A DNA stretch of 64,000 nt from Leucobacter muris (GCF_004028235.1 NZ_CP035037.1:1612001-1676000), one strand, 5' to 3'; counted from the stretch's first letter, positions 18,001 to 26,246 are shown. Program-made: numbers and translations. The notes: a model not told the origin generated them from the letters alone.

Positions 18001-18128
18001 ACCTGCCGCGCGGACGCACCTTCGAGCTCGAGGAGCGGTGGTTCGCCGTCTCGCGTCGCGCGCGCGCCGTCTTCGAGCGGGAGTTCTTCGGCTACGCCGA
18101 GCAGGACGTGCGCTTTCCGCTTCCCTGA
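15081..18128 (+). CDS. glnE: Glutamine synthetase adenylyltransferase/deadenylylase GlnE
   Basis: 1015 residues, standard length for the family. Two nucleotidyltransferase modules are present: GKCGAEELNVVSDVDVVF near residue 230 (the deadenylylating half) and MGRYGGGELGFASDIDLIAVF near 730 (the adenylylating half), each with the DxD metal pair intact. Each is followed by a helical GlnD-UR_UTase-like domain containing LKLGPGGLRDIEFSVQLLQL or LKLGPGGISDVEWLVQLLQL. It transfers AMP to a tyrosine of glutamine synthetase and reverses this according to nitrogen state. Gene order glnA2-glnE-glnA1 matches M. tuberculosis Rv2222c-Rv2220. GTG start, coupled closely to glnA2. Confidence 0.95.
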   Translation: MADQTELRLADVARAGFQDLSESRDALHELARSLEIGVDELLRAFSGAADPDAALIRIRHLAESHPERARALDPRLLRRLCLLIGASPALGDFFARRPERLVGILETGGRAIHADEARAALLDAVRDDGADAAAPSAALTGESGWNALRVRYRELLSELMLFDLRRSRKGEAAEAFEEVALSLSALAGAAIEASLAVARATLVAGCSGPPVPSERVAAAQLAVVAMGKCGAEELNVVSDVDVVFIVASADDDALDGDALIRVGTRLASETMRGIHDPAFEPPLWQLDANLRPEGRHGALVRTLGSMLSYYERWAKAWEFQALLKARPLAGDLHLGGEFVERTRDLVWASSSREDFVGSVQRMRQRVTEHIADDELEVQLKLGPGGLRDIEFSVQLLQLVHGQYDDRLHLRGTLPSLRALVDGGYVARGDGERLAADYRFLRVLEHRLQLRELRRTAIMPTDEEALRVLARATGLADNGGLLLESWERTKREVRELHLKIFYAPLLSAVAALPEEELVLGSDEARARLVSIGFRDPDGAMRHLAALTRGTSRRARIQRNLMPVLLQWLAEGTDPDYGLLAFRRVSEANSETPWYLRLLRDGTEAAERLTRVLSCSRFAAELLESLPESVAWLERDEQLRPMSREQLFAEMRSMSSRRDGAEAAAAALRTVHRREVLRLAMGRITGVIGEAEVAAGLDAAHTALLDALLTAIRLDAVVKWEGDPIELALIGMGRYGGGELGFASDIDLIAVFRAPGTVAADRASREAVRLISELRRLVSDPRFPVDLDFDLRPEGKNGPLARSLDAYRSYYQRWSVTWEAQALLRARAVGGDAALGADFIELADEIRYPASFGENEVREVRRIKARVEAERLPQGADPRRHLKLGPGGISDVEWLVQLLQLREGQRHPELRTVSTLRALEAANELELLGPHEADHLADSWRFASRVRSALKLWTGRSSDSLPVDRTDLDGIAGVLDLPRGRTFELEERWFAVSRRARAVFEREFFGYAEQDVRFPLP

Positions 18129-18202
18129 TCCGTTCACCGTCACGCTACGAAACATGCGAACGATGTTTACGCAAGGGGCTAGCGCGCGAGGTCACCCAAG
18201 CG

Positions 18203-18208
18203 TAATCT
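18203..18208 (+). promoter_or_regulatory. -10 element (TAATCT) for the 25-aa peptide gene
   Basis: TAATCT is followed by exactly 7 nt and ATG 18216, the spacing seen for other leaderless genes in this window. No clear -35 hexamer is visible. Confidence 0.5.
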
Positions 18209-18215
18209 GATTGTT

Positions 18216-18293
18216 ATGCAGTACCTACAGTCATTCCTCGAGGCTCTCCTCGCCGAAGACGGTGCTGAGTTCGAAGACGAACTCGAATCCTGA
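18216..18293 (+). CDS. Putative 25-residue acidic small protein, leaderless
   Basis: An ATG-to-TGA frame encodes MQYLQSFLEALLAEDG followed by AEFEDELES. It has eight Asp/Glu and no Lys/Arg, and the first half would form an amphipathic helix. Support for it being a gene comes from its context: a TAATCT box 7 nt before the ATG, and a perfect 18-bp stem terminator 50 bp after the stop. Together they define a short transcription unit of its own in the gap between convergent glnE and glnA1. Several codons (TAC CTA CAG TCA) are unlike the GC-ending codons of its neighbours. No family recognised; whether it is translated is unproven. Confidence 0.5.
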   Translation: MQYLQSFLEALLAEDGAEFEDELES

Positions 18294-18343
18294 TCGGCAA
18301 GGGCGCCGCCGCCCGCTCGCGACATCGTCGTCGCCCGACATGA

Positions 18344-18383
18344 ACGACGCAAGCCCCGACCGCCCGGTCGGGGCTTGCGTCGT
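18344..18383 (+). terminator. Strong hairpin terminator after the 25-aa peptide gene
   Basis: A perfect 18-bp inverted repeat (5' arm 18344-18361, loop GCCC, 3' arm 18366-18383), very GC-rich and with no long T-tract. It can end the peptide transcript or glnE read-through. Confidence 0.75.
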
Positions 18384-18478
18384 CTCGGAGGAGCAGAGCT
18401 GCGGCGGAGCACGGGCGGGAAGAGACCCGGACAGCGTCCGCGAGCCGTCGCCTGCGCCGTCGCACCCGCTCCGGAAGC

Positions 18479-18517
18479 ACGAGAGCCCCCGGACGACAGG
18501 TCGTCGGGGGCTCTCGT
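18479..18517 (-). terminator. Hairpin terminator of glnA1
   Basis: A 12-bp perfect stem (18479-18490 with 18506-18517) plus an inner GACGA/TCGTC arm, ending 14 bp beyond the glnA1 stop codon on the minus strand. The interval 18384-18478 holds nothing else I recognise. Confidence 0.75.
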
Positions 18518-18531
18518 CGCCTCAACGCGGA

Positions 18532-19956
18532 TTACACCCCGTAGTAGAGCTCGTACTCGAAGGGGTGCACCCGCACCGCCATCGGCAGGATCTCGTTCTC
18601 GCGCTTGTAGTCGATCCAGGTCTGGATGACCTCCTCGGTGAACACGCCGCCCTCGAGCAGGAACTGGTGGTTCGCCTCGAGCGCGTCGAGCGCCTCGTCG
18701 AGCGAGCCGGGCACCTGGGGAATGCTCTTCGCCTCCTCGGGGGGCAGCTCGTAGAGATCCTTGTCGATCGGCTCCATCGGCTCGATGCGGTTGCGGATGC
18801 CGTCGAGCCCCGCCATCATCTGCGCAGCGAAGGCGAGGTAGGGGTTGCCCGAGGCGTCGGGGGCGCGGAACTCGATGCGCTTCGCCTTCGGGTTCGAGCC
18901 GGTGAGCGGGATGCGCACGGCGGCCGAGCGGTTGCCCGCCGAGTAGGCCAGGTTGACCGGGGCCTCGTAGCCCTTGACCAGACGGCGGTAGCTGTTGATC
19001 GTGGGGTTGGTGAAAGCCAGCAGCGCGGGCGCGTGGTGCAGGATGCCGCCGATGTACCAGCGGGCGATGTCGGAGAGCTGCGCGTAGCCGTTCTCGTCGT
19101 AGAACAGCGGCTCGCCGCCCTTCCAGAGCGACATGTGGGTGTGCATGCCCGAACCGTTGTCGCCGAAGACCGGCTTCGGCATGAAGGTGGCGGTCTTGCC
19201 CCACAGCTCGGCGGTGTTCTTGACGATGTACTTGAATTTCAGCACGTCGTCGGCGGCCTTCACGAGCGTGTCGAAGCGGTAGTTGATCTCGGCCTGCCCC
19301 GGGGCGCCGACCTCGTGGTGCGAGCGCTCGAGCTCGAGACCGGCCTCGATGAGGCGCAGCGAAATGTCGTCGCGCAGGTCCGCCTGCTTGTCGACGGGCG
19401 AGACGGGGAAGTAGCCGCCCTTCGCCGGGGTGTGGTGGCCCAGGTTGCCGCCCTCGTCGTTGCGAGCGGAGTTCCAGCCGGCCTCTTCGGAGTCGATCTC
19501 GAAGAAGGTGCGGCGCGGGGTGGTCTCGTGACGCACCGAGTCGAGGATGTAGAACTCGGCCTCCGGGGCGAAGAACGCGGTATCGGCGATGCCGGTCGAG
19601 GCGAGGTACTGCTCGGCCTTCTTCGCGATCTGGCGCGGATCCTTCGAGTAGATCTCGCCCGTGCGGGGGTTGAAGATGTCACAGATCAGGATGAGCGTGC
19701 GCTCGGCGCGGAACTGGTCGATGTAGGCGGTGCTGACGTCCGGGATGAGCTGCATGTCGGACTCGGCGATGCCGGCGAAGCCGCGGATCGAGGAGCCGTC
19801 GAACATCTGACCGACCTCGAAGAAGTCGAGATCGACCGTGGCAGCCGGGATGTTGAAGTGCTGCTGCACGCCGGGCAGGTCGACGAAGCGGATGTCGACG
19901 AACTTGACGTCGGTCTCCTTGATGAAGTCGATCACTTCTTGGGGGGTGGTGAACAT
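18532..19956 (-). CDS. glnA: Glutamine synthetase type I-beta (main GS)
   Basis: 474 residues. Catalytic motifs include FDGSSIRGF (52-60), PEAEFYILD (131-139), [17 protein letters not shown] (213-229), [11 protein letters not shown] and NRSAAVRIP. The adenylylation site is in [18 protein letters not shown] with Tyr402, diagnostic of the GlnE-regulated I-beta class, and glnE lies just beyond. It condenses ammonium and glutamate with ATP. ATG 19956 has GAGGAG 5 nt upstream; an ORF extension of 12 residues upstream lacks support. A long AT-richer leader (19957-20100) may hold promoter or regulator sites, but I could not assign a GlnR or AmtR box. Confidence 0.95.
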   Translation of the reverse strand: MFTTPQEVIDFIKETDVKFVDIRFVDLPGVQQHFNIPAATVDLDFFEVGQMFDGSSIRGFAGIAESDMQLIPDVSTAYIDQFRAERTLILICDIFNPRTGEIYSKDPRQIAKKAEQYLASTGIADTAFFAPEAEFYILDSVRHETTPRRTFFEIDSEEAGWNSARNDEGGNLGHHTPAKGGYFPVSPVDKQADLRDDISLRLIEAGLELERSHHEVGAPGQAEINYRFDTLVKAADDVLKFKYIVKNTAELWGKTATFMPKPVFGDNGSGMHTHMSLWKGGEPLFYDENGYAQLSDIARWYIGGILHHAPALLAFTNPTINSYRRLVKGYEAPVNLAYSAGNRSAAVRIPLTGSNPKAKRIEFRAPDASGNPYLAFAAQMMAGLDGIRNRIEPMEPIDKDLYELPPEEAKSIPQVPGSLDEALDALEANHQFLLEGGVFTEEVIQTWIDYKRENEILPMAVRVHPFEYELYYGV

Positions 19957-20101
19957 ACTGCTCCTCGTGGTCAGATCGGCCCGTGCTCTCACGACGGCTC
20001 GGCCCGATTGCTTGTTACCAGCCTATGCGAGCCTGATTTCAAAACCGTGATTCCGATGTTTCACGGGTGTTACGCCTGCACGCGCCCGGTGCATCGCCGG
20101 A

Positions 20102-20533
20102 TCAGGCACGGATCAGCACCGTTCCGGCGATCTTGTCATGGAAGCCGCGCTGGTCGGAATCCCAGACCAGCACCGGGATCACGAGGCACAGCAGCAGGGT
20201 GCGCACCGCGGGCCGCCAGGGGCCGACCCAGCCGCCGGCGATGGGCACCACGCGGAGGCCGAGCAGCCGGTGCCCGATCGAGCCGCCGATGGTGGGGATG
20301 AAGACGCTCTGCATCACCGCGAAGATCAGGTAGTTCCACCACTCGGGGTGGGCGCCTCCGATGAGCAGGTAGGCGGGCAGTGCCGCGAGTCCCCAATCGA
20401 TGAGGATCGCGAGCGCGCGCCTGCCGAGCCGGGCGACCGAGTGGGGGCCGGACTCGGGCAGGCCGAGGCGCTCGCCTGGCCACTTGCTGGGCTCGAGGTC
20501 GCCGAAGCGCTGCGGCGCAGAGGGAGCAGCCAT
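20102..20533 (-). CDS. RDD family membrane protein
   Basis: 143 residues with three hydrophobic helices. RDD signature residues are seen in RRALAILIDWGLAALPAYLL near residue 32, in GGSIGHRLLGLRVV near 85 and in HDKIAGTVL at the C-terminus. The family is of uncertain function (some members have been linked to ion transport). It lies 5 bp after the DUF4191 gene, as Rv2219A follows Rv2219 in mycobacteria, so the two are an operon. The start ATG 20533 has no clear RBS and is presumably translationally coupled. Confidence 0.85.
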   Translation of the reverse strand: MAAPSAPQRFGDLEPSKWPGERLGLPESGPHSVARLGRRALAILIDWGLAALPAYLLIGGAHPEWWNYLIFAVMQSVFIPTIGGSIGHRLLGLRVVPIAGGWVGPWRPAVRTLLLCLVIPVLVWDSDQRGFHDKIAGTVLIRA

Positions 20534-20538
20534 CGGGA

Positions 20539-21228
20539 TCAGCGTGGACGCTGCGGGCGGACGCGGTTGGGATCCATGCCCTTCGGGATGCCGACGGGAG
20601 CGGCCTGCAGCGAGGAGAGCCGGTTGTAGACGGCCGCCACCTCGTTGCGGTTGAGCTTCGGCTTGAGCCGCAGCAGGGTCTTCGAGAGCTTCGGGAGCGG
20701 CACGCCGTCGCCGTCGGGGCCCACGTAGAGGTGCACGACCTCGATGTTGCGCAGTGCGCGCTTGATCTTGCGCTCTTCGTCGGCCGCCATGCGCTCGGTG
20801 CGCTGGCGCGAGCCCTCGGAGATCAGCACGACGCCGCCGCGGCCTACGACCCGGTACACGGCGTCCTGGTTGCGGTTCATCGCCACCGGCACCTCGGAGC
20901 CGCGCCACGAGCGCCGCAGAGCGCCCTGCACTACGGCGCCCACGGCGCCGGGGCGGCCCTCGATCTGCTGATAGGCCATGCGCTCGGCTCGGCGACCGAG
21001 CACGATCATGACGAGCAGAATGCCGACGAGCACGCCCGTGACCGGCCAGATCACCCAGCCGAACCAGCCTCCCGGCAGCAGCCAGGCGAGCAGCACCGAG
21101 ACGGCGACGGGAGCGATGAAGCACAGCAGGAGCGCCCAGGGGAGGTTGCGGTCGTGAACCTTGGTGGTCTTGTAGATCTCCACCATCTGCCGGATGCGAC
21201 CGTTGCGCTTCGCCTTCTCTTCTGCCAT
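20539..21228 (-). CDS. DUF4191 membrane protein
   Basis: 229 residues, matching the actinobacterial DUF4191 family (Rv2219-like). It has a basic N-terminus (EEKAKRNGRIRQMVEIYK), two membrane helices at about residues 34-80 (LLCFIAPVAVSVLLAWLLPG and WPVTGVLVGILLVMIVLG) and a cytoplasmic domain with VYRVVGRGGVVLISEG and VVHLYVGPDGDGVPLPKL. Function unknown; gene order beside glnA1 is conserved through the phylum. ATG 21228 is preceded by TATCCT at 7 nt, so the message is likely leaderless and covers DUF4191 plus RDD. Confidence 0.88.
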   Translation of the reverse strand: MAEEKAKRNGRIRQMVEIYKTTKVHDRNLPWALLLCFIAPVAVSVLLAWLLPGGWFGWVIWPVTGVLVGILLVMIVLGRRAERMAYQQIEGRPGAVGAVVQGALRRSWRGSEVPVAMNRNQDAVYRVVGRGGVVLISEGSRQRTERMAADEERKIKRALRNIEVVHLYVGPDGDGVPLPKLSKTLLRLKPKLNRNEVAAVYNRLSSLQAAPVGIPKGMDPNRVRPQRPR

Positions 21229-21235
21229 GACACCT

Positions 21236-21241
21236 AGGATA
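21236..21241 (-). promoter_or_regulatory. -10 element (TATCCT) for leaderless DUF4191-RDD transcript
   Basis: Minus-strand TATCCT, 7 nt, then ATG 21228. Confidence 0.55.
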
Positions 21242-21622
21242 TCGGCTCTGGCGGCGCACTCGAACCGCGCACCGCGCTTCCATGCCCACGAAGCAGCGCA
21301 TGTTCGCTCACAGCGCGAGGGATCCGCGGCTTTCTGCGAAGTTCTCCACGGTTGCGAACGACCCGGGCCGATCGTGCGGATCGTACCGCAGACTGGTGTC
21401 GAGCCGGAGCCGCCGATCGGCGGCTCGGACGGGAGCGTGATGGGAACCAGAGGACGGCGCACTGGCCGGATCGGGGCGGCCGCCGCTTTCGCGGCAAGGG
21501 CGGAACGGGTTTGCCTCGCCGGCATCGAGCTGCGCACGAAGGGCGACTGCGCCGACCCTCGCGGTGATCGCCGGGGCCGACGCCACGCGCACGATCGCGG
21601 CTGCCGAGCCCTGGGGCTGACG
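21242..21622. other. Intergenic stretch without a supported gene
   Basis: Open frames exist on both strands but none has an RBS, a leaderless signal, recognisable motifs or steady third-position GC across its length. This is the position of lipB-lipA in many actinobacteria; no trace of either enzyme could be recognised. Confidence 0.6.
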
Positions 21623-21838
21623 ATGCACGGGCTCGAGCGCGCGCTGCGCTGCTGGGACACCGTTGGGGCCGCGGGGCTGCTGCTCGAGGCGCTCGAAGAG
21701 GCCTCCTCGGAGATCGAACGGGGCGGCCGCTGGAGCGCGCAGCTCGCGAGCGAGGCCGCCTGCTATGCGCTGCGCAGCAGGATCACCCCGGCGACGCGGA
21801 GCGCCCCGGACGACGACGCGGGCCGCGGCCACCGATGA
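21623..21838 (+). CDS. Possible small hypothetical protein or gene remnant
   Basis: A 71-residue frame from ATG 21623. Residues 1-50 (LERALRCWDTVGAAG, then LLEALEEASSEIERGG and ASEAACYALRSR) look like a helical protein, and third codon positions are strongly GC-rich. Against this, there is no RBS or leaderless box, the last ten residues are encoded by the stem of the terminator at 21817-21855 with the stop codon in its loop, and no family is recognised. It may be the tail of a decayed gene. Confidence 0.25.
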   Translation: MHGLERALRCWDTVGAAGLLLEALEEASSEIERGGRWSAQLASEAACYALRSRITPATRSAPDDDAGRGHR

Positions 21839-21855
21839 GGTGGCCGCGGCCCGCG
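21817..21855. terminator. Bidirectional hairpin terminator downstream of the E2 gene
   Basis: A perfect 17-bp inverted repeat (21817-21833 with 21839-21855, loop GATGA), 16 bp past the E2 stop codon on the minus strand. Confidence 0.75.
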
Positions 21856-21871
21856 CTGGATTCGAGTCGGC

Positions 21872-23665
21872 TCAGATGCCGAGATTGCCCTCGAAGTCGC
21901 CCGCCTCGAGCCGCTGCTTCACCTGGGTGAGGAAGCGCGCGGCGTCGGCGCCGTCGACGATGCGGTGGTCGTAGGAGAGCGCCAGGTAGACCGTGGAGCG
22001 CACGGCGATCGCGTCGCCCTCCGGTCCCGAGATCACCATCGGCTTCTTCACGACCGCACCGGTGCCGAGAATCGCCGACTGCGGCAGGAACACGAGCGGC
22101 GTGTCGAAGAGCGCGCCGCGCGAGCCGGTGTTCGTGAGCGTGAAGGTACCGCCGCTCAGCTCGTCGGGGGTGAGCTTGTTGTCGCGGGTGCGCTCGGCCA
22201 GATCGGCGATCTCGCCCGCGATCTGGGCGAGGTTCTTCTCGCCCGCCTCGCGCAGCACCGGCGTCAGCAGGCCTCGCTCGGTGTCGACCGCGATGCTGAT
22301 GTTCTCGGTGTCGGGGTAGACGATCGAGTCGCCGTCGACGGTCGCGTTGATGATCGGGTAGGTGCGCAGCGCCTCGGCGGCGGCCAGGGCGAAGAACGGC
22401 AGGAAGGACAGCTTCGAGCCGGTCTTCTGCAGGAACTCGTCTTTCTTGGCCTGACGCAGCTGCGCCACGCGGGTCACATCGACCTCGACCACGGTGGTGA
22501 GCTGCGCGGTGTTCTGCAGCGACGCGACGGCCCGCTCCGAGATCACCTTGCGCAGACGGCTCATCTTCTGCGTGGTGCCGCGCAGCTCGGAGACCTCGAC
22601 GGCCGCAGCCGCGGCGGGGGCCGCAGCTGCGGGCGCGGCGCTCTTCGCAGTCTCGGCGGCGGCGAGCACGTCCTCCTTGCGGATGCGACCTCCGACGCCG
22701 GTGCCCGTGACCTTCGAGAGGTCGACACCGGTATCGTGGGCGAGCTTGCGCACGATCGGGGTGATGTACCCGGACGACGGAGCCGGCTGCTCGGCGGCGG
22801 GCTGCGCCGGAGCGGCGGGCTGCTGAGTGGGCGCGGCCGGGGGAGCGGCGGGCGCCGCCTCGGGCTGCGTGGTCTCGGCGGCGGGGGCGGGGGCCTCGGC
22901 AGCCGCGGGCTGCTCGGCGGCGGCCGGCTGTTCGGCCTTCGCGGGCTCGGGCGCGGCCTGAGCCGCGGGCTCGGGTGCCGCCTGAGCTGCGGGCTCGGGT
23001 GCGGCCTGAGTCGCGGGAGCCTCACCGCTGCCGATGCGGGCGAGCACACCGCCGACCTCGACGGTGTCGTCTTCCTGCACAGCGATCTGCTGCAGCACAC
23101 CGGCGATCGGGGAGGGCACCTCGGTGTCGACCTTGTCGGTCGAGACCTCGAGCAGGGGCTCGTCGACCTCGACGGTGTCGCCGACGTTCTTCAGCCAGCG
23201 GGTCACCGTGCCCTCGGTGATGCTCTCGCCGAGGGAGGGCAGCACGACGTCCTGCGCGTCCGAACTCGCACCGGCCGGAGCCTCCTGCTGAGCCGCGGCG
23301 GGCTGGGCGGCGGCCTGGGGCTGCTCGGGAGCCGGCTGCTCGGCGGCAGGGGCCGGCTGCTCGGCCGGGGCGGCCTCGGCGGCGGGAGCCTCGGATGCCG
23401 GAGTCTCGCTCGGAGCGGACGAGCCGCTGCCGTCGCCGACGCGCGCGAGCACGGCGCCCACCTCGGCGGTCTCGTCCTCCTGCACCAGGATCTCCTCGAC
23501 CACACCCGCGACGGGCGACGGGATCTCGGTGTCGACCTTATCGGTCGACACCTCGAGCAGGGGCTCGTCGACCTCGACGGTGTCGCCGACGTTCTTCAGC
23601 CAGCGGGTCACCGTACCCTCGGTCACGCTCTCGCCCAGTGCGGGGAGGACCACCGATTCACTCAT
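21872..23665 (-). CDS. sucB: Dihydrolipoamide acyltransferase E2 (PDH/ODH E2, annotated SucB or AceF)
   Basis: 597 residues. Two lipoyl domains (about 1-80 and 140-215) share [20 protein letters not shown] and the lipoylated lysine in VSTDKVDTE (Lys43 in the first). Ala/Pro/Gln-rich linkers follow, then a peripheral subunit-binding domain ([20 protein letters not shown], then [13 protein letters not shown]) and a catalytic acyltransferase domain ending with [16 protein letters not shown] (catalytic His and Asp). In actinobacteria OdhA carries its own succinyltransferase domain, so this E2 probably serves mainly as AceF of the pyruvate dehydrogenase. RBS GGAGAAA precedes ATG 23665. It follows lpdA by 43 bp in the same operon. 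Confidence 0.92.
   Translation of the reverse strand: MSESVVLPALGESVTEGTVTRWLKNVGDTVEVDEPLLEVSTDKVDTEIPSPVAGVVEEILVQEDETAEVGAVLARVGDGSGSSAPSETPASEAPAAEAAPAEQPAPAAEQPAPEQPQAAAQPAAAQQEAPAGASSDAQDVVLPSLGESITEGTVTRWLKNVGDTVEVDEPLLEVSTDKVDTEVPSPIAGVLQQIAVQEDDTVEVGGVLARIGSGEAPATQAAPEPAAQAAPEPAAQAAPEPAKAEQPAAAEQPAAAEAPAPAAETTQPEAAPAAPPAAPTQQPAAPAQPAAEQPAPSSGYITPIVRKLAHDTGVDLSKVTGTGVGGRIRKEDVLAAAETAKSAAPAAAAPAAAAAVEVSELRGTTQKMSRLRKVISERAVASLQNTAQLTTVVEVDVTRVAQLRQAKKDEFLQKTGSKLSFLPFFALAAAEALRTYPIINATVDGDSIVYPDTENISIAVDTERGLLTPVLREAGEKNLAQIAGEIADLAERTRDNKLTPDELSGGTFTLTNTGSRGALFDTPLVFLPQSAILGTGAVVKKPMVISGPEGDAIAVRSTVYLALSYDHRIVDGADAARFLTQVKQRLEAGDFEGNLGI
22941..23012 (-). repeat. Three 24-bp tandem repeats in the E2 linker
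   Basis: Units 22941-22964, 22965-22988 and 22989-23012 differ by only a few bases and encode repeated AAPEPAAQ blocks in the flexible linker between lipoyl domain 2 and the subunit-binding domain. Copy number is likely to vary between strains. Confidence 0.85.
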
Positions 23666-23708
23666 CGTGCATTTCTCCGTTTCGTTCGTTGAAGTCTGTC
23701 AGCCGCGC

Positions 23709-25082
23709 TCAGATGGCGTGCAGCGGCTTGCCCGCGAGCTTCAGCATGGTCTCGCCGATGGTCTCGTTCTGGGTCGGGTGCCCGTGGACGAAGGGCGCCA
23801 CGTCCTCGGGGTAGGCCTCCCAGTTGACGATGAGCTGCGCCTCGCCGACCAGCTCGCCGACGCGGGCGCCGATCATGTGCACGCCGACGACGGGGCCGTC
23901 GTTGACGCGCACCGCCTTCACCGTGCCCGCGGTGCCGAGGATCGAACTCTTCGCGTTGCCCGCGAGGTTGTACTCGTAGCTGCTGACGTTGTCGGCGCCG
24001 AACTGCTCCTTGGCCTTCGCCTCGGTGAGGCCGACCGACGCGATCTCGGGGTCGCAGTAGGTGATCTTCGGGATGTTGACGTCCTGCACGACGACGGGGT
24101 TCAGGCCCGCGATCTGCTCGGCGACGAAGATGCCCTGCTGGTAACCGCGGTGCGCGAGCTGCAGACCGGGCACGATGTCGCCGATGGCGTAGACGCCCGG
24201 CACGTTGGTCGCCAGGCGCTCATCGGTGAGCACGAAGCCGCGATCCATCTCGACCCCGACCTCCTCGAAGCCGAGCCCCTGGGTGGCGGGGCCGCGGCCG
24301 ACCGCCACGAGCAGGTAGTCGGCGGACAGCTCGGTGCCGTCTTCGAGCGACACCGTCACGCCGCTCGCGTCCTGCGAGACCGACTTGAATCGCACGCCGA
24401 CCTTGAAGTCGATACCCCGCTTGCGGAAAGCGCGCTCGAGCTGCTTCGAGACCGACTCCTCTTCGTTGGGGACCAGGTGGGGCAGGCCCTCGACGATGGT
24501 CACCTCGGCGCCGAAGGAGCGCCACACGCTCGCGAACTCGACGCCGATCACGCCGCCGCCGAGGATCAGGACCCGCTTCGGGATCTCCTGAAGCTCGAGC
24601 GCCTGCTCGCTCGCGATCACGCGGCCGCCGATCTCGAGACCCGGCAGCGAGCGGGAGTAGGAGCCGGTCGCGAGCACGACGTGCTTGCCGATCACACGGT
24701 CGTCGCCCACCTGCACGGTCGTGGGGGAGACCAGACGGCCCTCGCCCGCGATGACGGTGATGCCGTTCGCCTTGAGCAGCCCCTGCAGGCCCTTGAACTT
24801 GCCGGCCACGAGGTTCTCGCGGAAGCGGGTCACGCCGGCGATGTCGACGCCGGAGACGCTCGACAGCACGCCGTACGCCTCGCCCTCGCGGGCCACGTCG
24901 GCGATCTCGGCCGAGTGGAGCAGCGCCTTGGTGGGCACGCAGCCGCGGTGCAGGCAGGTGCCGCCGAGCTTGTCCTTCTCGATGACGGCGGCGCTGAAGC
25001 CGAGCTGCTTCGCCCGGATGGCGGCTGCGTAGCCGGCGCTGCCGCCGCCCAGAACGACGATGTCAAACTGCTGATCGGCCAA
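23709..25082 (-). CDS. lpdA: Dihydrolipoyl dehydrogenase (E3)
   Basis: 457 residues. FAD-binding VVLGGGSAGYAAAIRA at the N-terminus, redox-active disulfide in GGTCLHRGCVPTKAL, the NAD-binding GGGVIGVEFASVW, VYAIGDIVPGLQLAHRG, and the catalytic His-Glu pair in HGHPTQNETIGE. It reoxidises lipoyl groups of E2 in PDH and ODH. The start is a TTG (25082) giving MADQQFDIV: a GGGAGAT box is 5-9 nt upstream, and the frame before it has no homology. It heads the lpdA-E2 operon and is divergent from the PAC2 gene. Confidence 0.93.
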   Translation of the reverse strand: MADQQFDIVVLGGGSAGYAAAIRAKQLGFSAAVIEKDKLGGTCLHRGCVPTKALLHSAEIADVAREGEAYGVLSSVSGVDIAGVTRFRENLVAGKFKGLQGLLKANGITVIAGEGRLVSPTTVQVGDDRVIGKHVVLATGSYSRSLPGLEIGGRVIASEQALELQEIPKRVLILGGGVIGVEFASVWRSFGAEVTIVEGLPHLVPNEEESVSKQLERAFRKRGIDFKVGVRFKSVSQDASGVTVSLEDGTELSADYLLVAVGRGPATQGLGFEEVGVEMDRGFVLTDERLATNVPGVYAIGDIVPGLQLAHRGYQQGIFVAEQIAGLNPVVVQDVNIPKITYCDPEIASVGLTEAKAKEQFGADNVSSYEYNLAGNAKSSILGTAGTVKAVRVNDGPVVGVHMIGARVGELVGEAQLIVNWEAYPEDVAPFVHGHPTQNETIGETMLKLAGKPLHAI

Positions 25083-25253
25083 GTGGGATCTCCCTCGGGG
25101 TGTTCGCAATGTGTCTCGGCGGCCCGTTGGTGGTGTCGGGCGCACTGAGTCCAGCCTACACCCGGCCAGGCGCCGCACGGCGGGCCGTTGCGCTCCGCAG
25201 GCGGGTTCGCTATGGGCGTGACGGGGAACAGGCGCGCAGCGTGCCCGCCTTCG

Positions 25254-25259
25254 TAGGAT
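25254..25259 (+). promoter_or_regulatory. -10 element (TAGGAT) for leaderless PAC2-family gene
   Basis: TAGGAT, 6 nt, then GTG 25266; no RBS. Confidence 0.5.
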
Positions 25260-25265
25260 GGACGT

Positions 25266-26246
25266 GTGACCGATCCGATCTTCTCCGCAGACTACGCCGA
25301 GCGACGCGCGCGGGTCCCCCGCGGGCTTCCGCTCGTCGTCGCCATGCAGGGGCTGACGGACGCGGGCGGGGCGATCTCGCAGCTCGAGGAGTACCTCTGG
25401 AATCGCTACGAGCCCGAGGAACTGCTGCGCTTCAACGCCGATCTGCTGCTCGACTACCGCGCCCGCCGCCCCGTCATCACCTTCGACGAAGACCACCTGA
25501 TCGACTACTCACCCGAGGAACTGCTGCTGAGCCTCGTGCACGACGAGCTCGGCAAACCCTTCCTGCTGCTCAGCGGCCATGAGCCCGACTTCCGCTGGGA
25601 GCAGTTCATCGACGCGGTGCTGATGCTCGTGCACGAGTTCGAGGTCTCGACCACGGTCTGGTCGCACGCGCTTCCGATGCCGGTGCCGCACACCCGGCCG
25701 GTATCGATGACGGTGAGCGGCACGCGCGACGACCTCATCGAGGAGCGCTCGGTCTGGCGCCCCACCACCAGGCTCTCGGCCTCCGCCGCCCATGTGCTCG
25801 AGTACCGCCTGCACAGCCTGGGGGAGGAGGTCGTCGGCTTCGCGCTGCTGATCCCTCACTATCTGGCGAACACCGAGTACCCCGAGGCGCTCTACGCGGC
25901 GCTCGACGGCATCATGTCCGCGACCGGCCTCATCCTCGCGACCGACTCGGTGCGGGACGCCTCCCGCCGCTTCATGACGCAGGTCGACGAGCAGATCGCG
26001 GCGAATCACGAGTCCGTCGAGATGGTCCGCACGCTCGAGGAGCGCTACGACGCGTACATGGACGATCAGACGATCCGGTCGCCCCTCATCGGCGAGGACG
26101 GCATGATTCCCACCGCCGAGCAGCTCGCCAGCGAGCTCGAGCGCTTCCTCGCCGAGCGGCAGCCGGGCTCCGGAACGGGTGCCGAGAACGGCGGCGACGC
26201 CGAGAACGCCGCAGACGACGAGAACGGCGCCGACGGCGCTGTCTGA
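25266..26246 (+). CDS. PAC2 family (proteasome assembly chaperone-like) protein
   Basis: 326 residues of the actinobacterial PAC2 family (PF09754). Family features are LPLVVAMQGLTDAGGAI near residue 22, FNADLLLDYRARRPVITFDE near 65 and FALLIPHYLANTEYPEAL near 200. The C-terminal 30 residues are a low-complexity Glu/Asn/Ala/Asp tail (GAENGGDAENAADDENGADG). Proteasome genes are not in the window and the role of PAC2-like proteins in bacteria is unknown. Leaderless GTG start. Located between lpdA and sigA. Confidence 0.85.
   Translation: MTDPIFSADYAERRARVPRGLPLVVAMQGLTDAGGAISQLEEYLWNRYEPEELLRFNADLLLDYRARRPVITFDEDHLIDYSPEELLLSLVHDELGKPFLLLSGHEPDFRWEQFIDAVLMLVHEFEVSTTVWSHALPMPVPHTRPVSMTVSGTRDDLIEERSVWRPTTRLSASAAHVLEYRLHSLGEEVVGFALLIPHYLANTEYPEALYAALDGIMSATGLILATDSVRDASRRFMTQVDEQIAANHESVEMVRTLEERYDAYMDDQTIRSPLIGEDGMIPTAEQLASELERFLAERQPGSGTGAENGGDAENAADDENGADGAV

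Noticed and set aside
21308..21832. Minus-strand 174-residue frame in the lipA/lipB gap
   Set aside because: Arg/Ala/Pro-rich translation without motifs, RBS or leaderless signal; it also runs through the terminator.
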